A stretch of DNA of 64,000 bases from Mesorhizobium huakuii (GTDB lineage: Bacteria; Pseudomonadota; Alphaproteobacteria; Rhizobiales; Rhizobiaceae): contig NZ_BSNY01000030.1 in NCBI RefSeq assembly GCF_030160235.1, forward strand, positions 186,001 through 250,000, given 5' to 3'. Positions 59,496 through 64,000 of the stretch are shown here, in pieces. Both the position numbers and the translations under genes were made by a program. Under the pieces are notes generated by a model. It did no database searches, was not told where the DNA came from, and saw nothing but the letters and a program-made list of their open reading frames with translations. Every line of letters starts with the position of its first letter. The first letter of the stretch is position 1.

Positions 59496-60677
59496 CTACC
59501 TTCTCAACACCGCGCTCAGCACATCCCTGATGCCGATGGCGCCGACGAAGCGGGACTGGTCGTCGAACAGCGCCACGGGTGCGGTCTGCGAGCGATGCAT
59601 GGCCAGCATCACGGTTTTCAGCGACGTGCCGGGATTGGCCCAGAACACTTGCGCTGCTTCCTCCGACTGGGCCTCGACATCGGCGCAGGACACCCACACC
59701 GCCGGCTTGCCGTCGCGCTCGGCCGCTGCCACCAGCCCGTGATCGTCGATCTTGAAGCGCGTCGTCTTGCGCCGGTCGAGCCACACCCAGCCGTCCGTGC
59801 TCTCTTCGAGGTCGCGGCGGTCGCGCATCACGTTCCAGGCCGTCAGCACCGAGAGCGGGTTCACATTGGCGATGAAGTCGCGGACATAGTCGTTGGCGGG
59901 GCGCAGCACGATGTCTTCCGGCGCGCCGGTCTGCACGATGCGGCCGCCCTCCATGATGGTGATGTGGCTGCCGATCTTCAGCGCCTCTTCCAGGTCATGG
60001 CTGACAAAGATGATGGTCTTCTTCAACTCCGCCTGCAGCTGCAGCAATTCATCCTGCAGCTTGGTGCGGATCAGCGGGTCGAGCGCAGAGAACGGCTCGT
60101 CCATCAACAGGATCGGCGCCTCGGTGGCGAAGGCGCGAGCCAGGCCGACACGCTGCTGCATGCCGCCCGACAGCTCATGCGCGTATTTCTTCGACCATTG
60201 GTCGAGATTGACCAGCTTGAGCTGCTTGTGCACGCGCTCCTTGCGCTCGGCGTCCGGCACGCCGGCAAGTTCGAGGCCGAGGCCGACATTTTCCTCCACC
60301 GTGCGCCATGGCAGCAGGCCGAACTGCTGGAACACCATCGCCACCTGCTTCTGGCGCAAGCGCCGCAAGGTCGGCTCGTCGCAGGTGACGACGTCGACGA
60401 TCTTGTCGCCGTCCTTGACCAGCACCTGGCCGCGCGACACCACGTTGAGCCTGTTGACGGCCCGAAGCAGCGTCGACTTGCCGGAGCCCGACAGGCCCAT
60501 CAGCACCGAGATCTCGCCCTCATGCACGGTGAGGCTGGCGCCGGCGCAGCCCAGCACATTGCCGGTCTTCTCGAGGATTTCGGCGCGCGTCGCGCCCTTG
60601 TCGATCATCGCCAGCGAGCCGGCCTGGTCGGCGCCGAAGACGATATCGACGTTCTTGAAATCGACGGCGACGGTCAT
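59496..60677 (-). CDS. choV: Choline ABC transporter ATPase
   Basis: 393 residues. Nucleotide-binding domain with Walker A GLSGSGKSTL, signature LSGGMQQRVGLARA, Walker B ILLMDEPFSALDPLIR. An N-terminal extension (about 50 residues) typical of ProV/ChoV precedes it, and a C-terminal region (about 290-393) resembles a CBS-like domain (AQSEEAAQVFWANPGTSLKTVMLAMHRSQTAPVALFDDQSRFVGAIGIRDVLSAVLRR). Overlaps choW by ATGA. Energises choline uptake. Confidence 0.94.
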   Translation of the reverse strand: MTVAVDFKNVDIVFGADQAGSLAMIDKGATRAEILEKTGNVLGCAGASLTVHEGEISVLMGLSGSGKSTLLRAVNRLNVVSRGQVLVKDGDKIVDVVTCDEPTLRRLRQKQVAMVFQQFGLLPWRTVEENVGLGLELAGVPDAERKERVHKQLKLVNLDQWSKKYAHELSGGMQQRVGLARAFATEAPILLMDEPFSALDPLIRTKLQDELLQLQAELKKTIIFVSHDLEEALKIGSHITIMEGGRIVQTGAPEDIVLRPANDYVRDFIANVNPLSVLTAWNVMRDRRDLEESTDGWVWLDRRKTTRFKIDDHGLVAAAERDGKPAVWVSCADVEAQSEEAAQVFWANPGTSLKTVMLAMHRSQTAPVALFDDQSRFVGAIGIRDVLSAVLRR

Positions 60678-61528
60678 TTCTTGCCTCCAACGCCAATGCG
60701 GGTCATTCGGTCGAGCACGATGGCCAGCACGACGATGGCGAGGCCCGCCTCAAGCCCGAGATCGATGCGGCGCGAACCCAGCGCGCGGTTGATTTCGGTG
60801 CCCAGGCCACCGGCGCCGATGAGGGCCGCGAACACCACCATCGACAGCGACAGCATGATCGACTGCGTCAGCCCCGCCATGATGGTGGGCAGCGCCGACG
60901 GCAGTTCCACCTTCCACAACAGCTGGCTCTTGGTGGCGCCGAACGCCTCGCCGGCCTCGATGATCGACTTCGGCACCGAGACGACGCCGAGATGGGTGAG
61001 CCGCACGGCCGTCGGGATGACGAAGATGATGGTGACGATGAGGCCGGGCGCGTTGCCGAGACCGAACAGGGTCAGGACCGGGATCAGGTAGACGAAGGTC
61101 GGCAGCGTCTGCATCAGGTCGAGCACCGGCAGCATGATCCGGTAGACCTTCGGCTTGTGCGCCGCCCAGATGCCGAGCGGCACGCCGATGGCCATGGCCA
61201 TGGCGGCGGCGGCGACGACCAGCACCAGCGTCTGCACGGTCTGCTTCCACAGGTTCTGGTTGATGATGAAGATCAGCCCGAGGAAGACGCCGATGGCGAG
61301 CGGCCGCGAGCGCTGCAGCAACCAGGCGATAACAGCGATGACCAGCGCCAGCAGCACCGGCGGCACCAGCAGCAGGAGATTGACCAGCCCGTCGAGAATG
61401 AAATTCAGGCCGTTGGAGAAGGCTCTGAAGATGGTGTCGAAATTGTCGGTCAGGAAGCCGAAAAAGGACTTTCCCCAGGCGCCGATCGGGATCTTGTGAT
61501 CGACCATGAACTTGGAAATCGGATCCAT
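60674..61528 (-). CDS. choW: Choline ABC transporter permease
   Basis: 284 residues with about six membrane helices. The inner-membrane permease signature EAGEAFGATKSQLLWKVELPSALPTIMAGLTQSIMLSLSMVV is present, the coupling segment for the ATPase. ProW-like, with N-terminal NFILDGLVNLLLLVPPVLLALVIAV. Between choX and choV in the choXWV order known from Sinorhizobium meliloti. Confidence 0.95.
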   Translation of the reverse strand: MDPISKFMVDHKIPIGAWGKSFFGFLTDNFDTIFRAFSNGLNFILDGLVNLLLLVPPVLLALVIAVIAWLLQRSRPLAIGVFLGLIFIINQNLWKQTVQTLVLVVAAAAMAMAIGVPLGIWAAHKPKVYRIMLPVLDLMQTLPTFVYLIPVLTLFGLGNAPGLIVTIIFVIPTAVRLTHLGVVSVPKSIIEAGEAFGATKSQLLWKVELPSALPTIMAGLTQSIMLSLSMVVFAALIGAGGLGTEINRALGSRRIDLGLEAGLAIVVLAIVLDRMTRIGVGGKK

Positions 61529-61599
61529 CTCACCCCTCTTCCACCGGAGCTCTGCCTTCGGCCCCGCGCTGTCGCAACGTCATCTTGTCACAGGATGTG

Positions 61600-61632
61600 A
61601 AAAAGGGCAGCCCTTTGTCAAACGGCTGCCCT
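61600..61632 (-). terminator. Intercistronic hairpin between choX and choW
   Basis: On the minus strand AGGGCAGCC and GGCTGCCCT enclose an 11-nt loop, followed by TTTTTC. It lies 35 nt after the choX stop and 72 nt before choW, so it probably reduces transcription into the permease genes, giving excess binding protein. Confidence 0.75.
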
Positions 61633-61666
61633 GTCTTCATCCGGTCATGCCGGATGCGAAGTCGGC

Positions 61667-62602
61667 TCAGCTTCCGAGCGCGGTCTTGATGGCCGCAGCG
61701 GCGTCGCCGCCGTCGAAAGTGGTCACGCCGGCGATCCATGGCTTGACCGCGTCCGGATTCTTCTTCAGCCAGTCGGTAGCGACCGTGGCGGCATCGCCAC
61801 CCTTGAGGATCGCGTCCATCATCTGGCCTTCCATGTCCAGATTGAACTTCAGGTTGGCGATCAGCTTGCCGGCATTCGGGCATTCGGTGGTGTAGCCCTT
61901 GCGCACATTGGTGAACACGGTGGCCGCGCCGAAGCCGCTGTCGCCCATGCCGTCGAGATAGGTGATCTTCATAGCGCCCATCACCGGATGCGGCGTCCAG
62001 CCGAGGAAGGCGATCCATTCATTGTTCTTCATCGACTGCTCGGCCTGCGTCAGCATGCCGGCCTCCGAGGATTCGACCAGTTCGAAGCCGCCGAGATTGT
62101 CCTTCGGGTTCTTGATCATGTCGAGGATGATGCGGTTGCCGTCATTGCCGGCTTCGATGCCGTAGATCTTGCCGTTGAACTTGTCCTTGAACTTGCCGAG
62201 GTCGGTCAGCGACTTGACGCCGGCGTCCGCGACATAGGTCGGCACCACGATGCCGTAGCCCGCGCCGGTCAGGTTCGTGCTGATGGTCTCGACCGAGCCA
62301 TCGGCGGTGTAGTCCTTGATGTCGTTGGTCATCGACGGCATCCAGTTGCCGAGGAAGACATCGAGGTCCTTGTTCTTCAGCGAAGCCATGGTTACCGGCA
62401 CCGACAGCTGGATCACCTTCGGCTCGTAACCGAGAGCGGTGAGCAGCACCGAGGCAATCCCGGTGGTCGCCTGGATGTCGGTCCAGCCGACATCGGAAAG
62501 ACGCACGGTCTTGCAGCTTTCGGCGTCACCTGCGAAGGCGGCGCTCGTGGACAACAAAGCCGCCAGACCGAGGCCGGCGACAAAGGAATTCATACGCGAC
62601 AT
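61667..62602 (-). CDS. choX: Choline ABC transporter substrate-binding protein
   Basis: 311 residues from MSRMNSF, with GGGAG 7 nt upstream. Signal peptide about 1-24 (STSAAFAGDA). The type II binding fold follows ProX/ChoX: VRLSDVGWTDIQATTGIASVLL, FLGNWMPSMTNDI, GIEAGNDGNRIILDMIKNP and AFLGWTPHPVMGAMKI, which contain Trp residues that would form the cation-pi choline box. It binds choline in the periplasm for uptake and conversion to glycine betaine. First gene of choXWV, divergent from tdk. Confidence 0.94.
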   Translation of the reverse strand: MSRMNSFVAGLGLAALLSTSAAFAGDAESCKTVRLSDVGWTDIQATTGIASVLLTALGYEPKVIQLSVPVTMASLKNKDLDVFLGNWMPSMTNDIKDYTADGSVETISTNLTGAGYGIVVPTYVADAGVKSLTDLGKFKDKFNGKIYGIEAGNDGNRIILDMIKNPKDNLGGFELVESSEAGMLTQAEQSMKNNEWIAFLGWTPHPVMGAMKITYLDGMGDSGFGAATVFTNVRKGYTTECPNAGKLIANLKFNLDMEGQMMDAILKGGDAATVATDWLKKNPDAVKPWIAGVTTFDGGDAAAAIKTALGS

Positions 62603-62859
62603 AGACAGTCTCCCATTGTGATTCTTTGGCGAAGCGTAGTTACGGTTTCTCTGCCCGCCTTGTTTCGTCAGCCAAACACCATTCTGGTGTGGATTCAAGC
62701 GTCAAGGCAATCACGATCAACGGCGCGGACTGGCCAATCAGCGACACGGCTGACGCTTTTGTCGTGCCAGTCGTTTTTTTCACGGGCGTTCCTGCTTTTT
62801 CGGGGGAATGCGGCCGCGGCCCCTCCCCGCCCCAGTCCAAGTCAGCTTAAAAGAGCGGC

Positions 62860-63471
62860 ATGGCCAAGCTCTACTTCAACTACGCAACGATGAATGCCGG
62901 CAAGACGACGATGCTCTTGCAGGCCTCGTATAATTATCGCGAACGCGGCATGACGACGATGCTGTTCGTCGCCGGCCACTACCGCAAGGGCGACAGCGGC
63001 CTGATCTCGTCGCGCATCGGGCTGGAGATGGAGGCCGAGATGTTCCGCGACGGCGACGACCTTTACGCCCGCGTCGCCGAACATCACGACCATACGACGG
63101 TGCATTGCGTCTTCGTCGACGAGGCGCAGTTCCTCCAGGAGGAGCAGGTCTGGCAATTGGCCCGCATCGCCGACCGGCTGAACATCCCGGTCATGTGCTA
63201 CGGCTTGCGCACCGATTTCCAGGGCAAGCTGTTTTCCGGCTCGCGCGCGCTGCTGGCGATCGCCGACGACCTACGCGAGGTGCGCACCATCTGCCGCTGC
63301 GGCCGCAAGGCGACGATGGTCGTGCGCCTCGGCGCCGACGGCAAGGTTGCCCGCCAGGGCGAACAGGTGGCGATCGGCAAGGATGTCTATGTCTCGCTCT
63401 GCCGTCGTCACTGGGAAGAAGAAATGGGCCGCGCCGCGCCCGACGATTTCATCGGCTTCATGAAATCCTGA
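62860..63471 (+). CDS. tdk: Thymidine kinase
   Basis: 203 residues, type II TK. P-loop MNAGKTTMLLQA (11-22), Walker B FVDEAQFL, a lasso region with GLRTDFQGKLFSGSRALLAIAD and zinc-ribbon cysteines (CRCGRKA and CRRH). It phosphorylates thymidine for DNA precursor salvage. Presence of tdk is variable in alphaproteobacteria. Standalone, divergent from choX. Confidence 0.96.
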   Translation: MAKLYFNYATMNAGKTTMLLQASYNYRERGMTTMLFVAGHYRKGDSGLISSRIGLEMEAEMFRDGDDLYARVAEHHDHTTVHCVFVDEAQFLQEEQVWQLARIADRLNIPVMCYGLRTDFQGKLFSGSRALLAIADDLREVRTICRCGRKATMVVRLGADGKVARQGEQVAIGKDVYVSLCRRHWEEEMGRAAPDDFIGFMKS

Positions 63472-63496
63472 CCCTGCTTCCCCGGGGCGATCCTCC

Positions 63497-64000
63497 TCAG
63501 GCCGCCGAGACCCGCCTCGGCGGAAACCGCCAGCCCAGCCGGACACCGAGCGTCGCCACGGCGATCAGCGCCATGCCGGCCGCCTGCGCCGGCCCGAGCG
63601 GATGCCCGTAGAGCGCCCAGTCGATGATGATGGCAACGACCGGATAGATGAAGGTGATGATGCCGATCACCGGCGTCGTCAGGCGTGGAAAGGCCGAGTT
63701 CATCAGCACATAGGCAATGCCGGTGTGCAGAACGCCGATGCTGACCAGCCAGCCCCATGCATGCGCGGGAACATGCTGGCCGATGTCGGCGAAGGGCGCG
63801 AGCATGACGATTCCGACGATCGTCTGGCAAAGCACGGTGACCTCCGCGCGCTGCTGGCCAAGGCCCTTGGCGAGGATCGTCGCCACCGCATAGAGCAGCG
63901 CGGCGACCAGCGTCAGCGCGATGCCCAGCGCCCAGGCCGTGCTGGCCTGCGCGTGCGAGACCACCAGCCCGCTGGCCAGCACGACGCCAAGGAAGGCGCC
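63497..64000 (-). CDS. EamA/DMT-superfamily transporter (5' truncated by window edge)
   Basis: The C-terminal half of a 10-TMS drug/metabolite transporter. The frame continues to the right edge (GAFLGVVLASGLVVSH), so the start lies beyond base 64000. Helices include LGIALTLVAALLYAVATILAKGLG, TVLCQTIVGIVMLAPF, and TGIAYVLMNSAFPRLTTPVIGIITFIYPVVAIIIDWALYGHPLGPAQAAGMALIAVATLG, a typical EamA second repeat. The substrate is unknown. Confidence 0.9.
   Translation of the reverse strand, partial: GAFLGVVLASGLVVSHAQASTAWALGIALTLVAALLYAVATILAKGLGQQRAEVTVLCQTIVGIVMLAPFADIGQHVPAHAWGWLVSIGVLHTGIAYVLMNSAFPRLTTPVIGIITFIYPVVAIIIDWALYGHPLGPAQAAGMALIAVATLGVRLGWRFPPRRVSAA

Overview
The window looks like a chromosomal segment of an alphaproteobacterium of the Rhizobiales, most likely Mesorhizobium or a close relative. 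This rests on uniformly high GC, rhizobial gene families (BA14K, ChoXWV choline transporter, ClpS2-type adaptor, unfused petA-petB-petC, the lgt-midA-pgeF-M24 cluster) and several short palindromic repeat families typical of these genomes. The genus is inference; no rRNA or tRNA gene was found. There is no integrase, transposase, CRISPR array or prophage. The only accessory-looking items are a ParDE toxin-antitoxin pair, an orphan BrnA-like antitoxin, a few orphan small genes and an aminoglycoside-phosphotransferase homologue.

Layout. 0-6 kb: end of an EAL protein, a two-repeat Kazal-like lipoprotein, two paralogous cold-shock genes sharing a promoter and 5' leader motif, a BA14K protein, an MBL hydrolase, a glycine-rich protein and ilvE. 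5.5-8.4 kb: a MarR-OmpR-EnvZ-type regulatory cluster with REP-like repeats on both sides of the kinase gene. 8.4-12.3 kb: a GT4 glycosyltransferase, csaA-ybjN, ubiK, parDE and a brnA-like gene. 12.4-18.3 kb: lgt-midA-pgeF-M24 (overlapping, envelope related), a lipoprotein and prs. 18.4-23.2 kb: an orphan TctC-type binding protein, AraC regulator/MFS exporter (divergent) and alpha/beta hydrolase/MarR (divergent, with TATCGCGATA operators). 23.2-31 kb: rplY-pth-ychF, an APH(3')-like kinase, corA, two MaoC-fold genes, apt and lldD.

31-45.8 kb: a PhoN-like phosphatase, cytochrome bc1 (petABC), a cupin, an operon of two paralogous ABC exporters with a GNAT and a small protein, a hypothetical gene with an unusual hairpin and a possible 25-codon sORF upstream, trmL, soxR with its own SoxR box, two overlapping convergent small genes, hemF, a DUF1059 protein, and a pair of secreted proteins (beta-barrel-like protein plus subtilisin-like protease). 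45.8-55.5 kb: two divergent operons, DUF1285-CoA pyrophosphatase-CCA transferase on the minus strand and MoxR-DUF58-DUF4159-membrane protein on the plus strand. 55.5-64 kb: clpS2, small secreted or membrane proteins, a second OmpR/EnvZ-type pair, choXWV, tdk and a truncated EamA transporter.

The genes are mostly housekeeping, organised in tight operons with ATGA or TGATG overlaps. The best candidates for undescribed biology are the MoxR-DUF58-DUF4159 operon, whose last gene has its Shine-Dalgarno inside a perfect hairpin, the secreted protease/barrel pair, and the shared cold-shock promoter-leader element.
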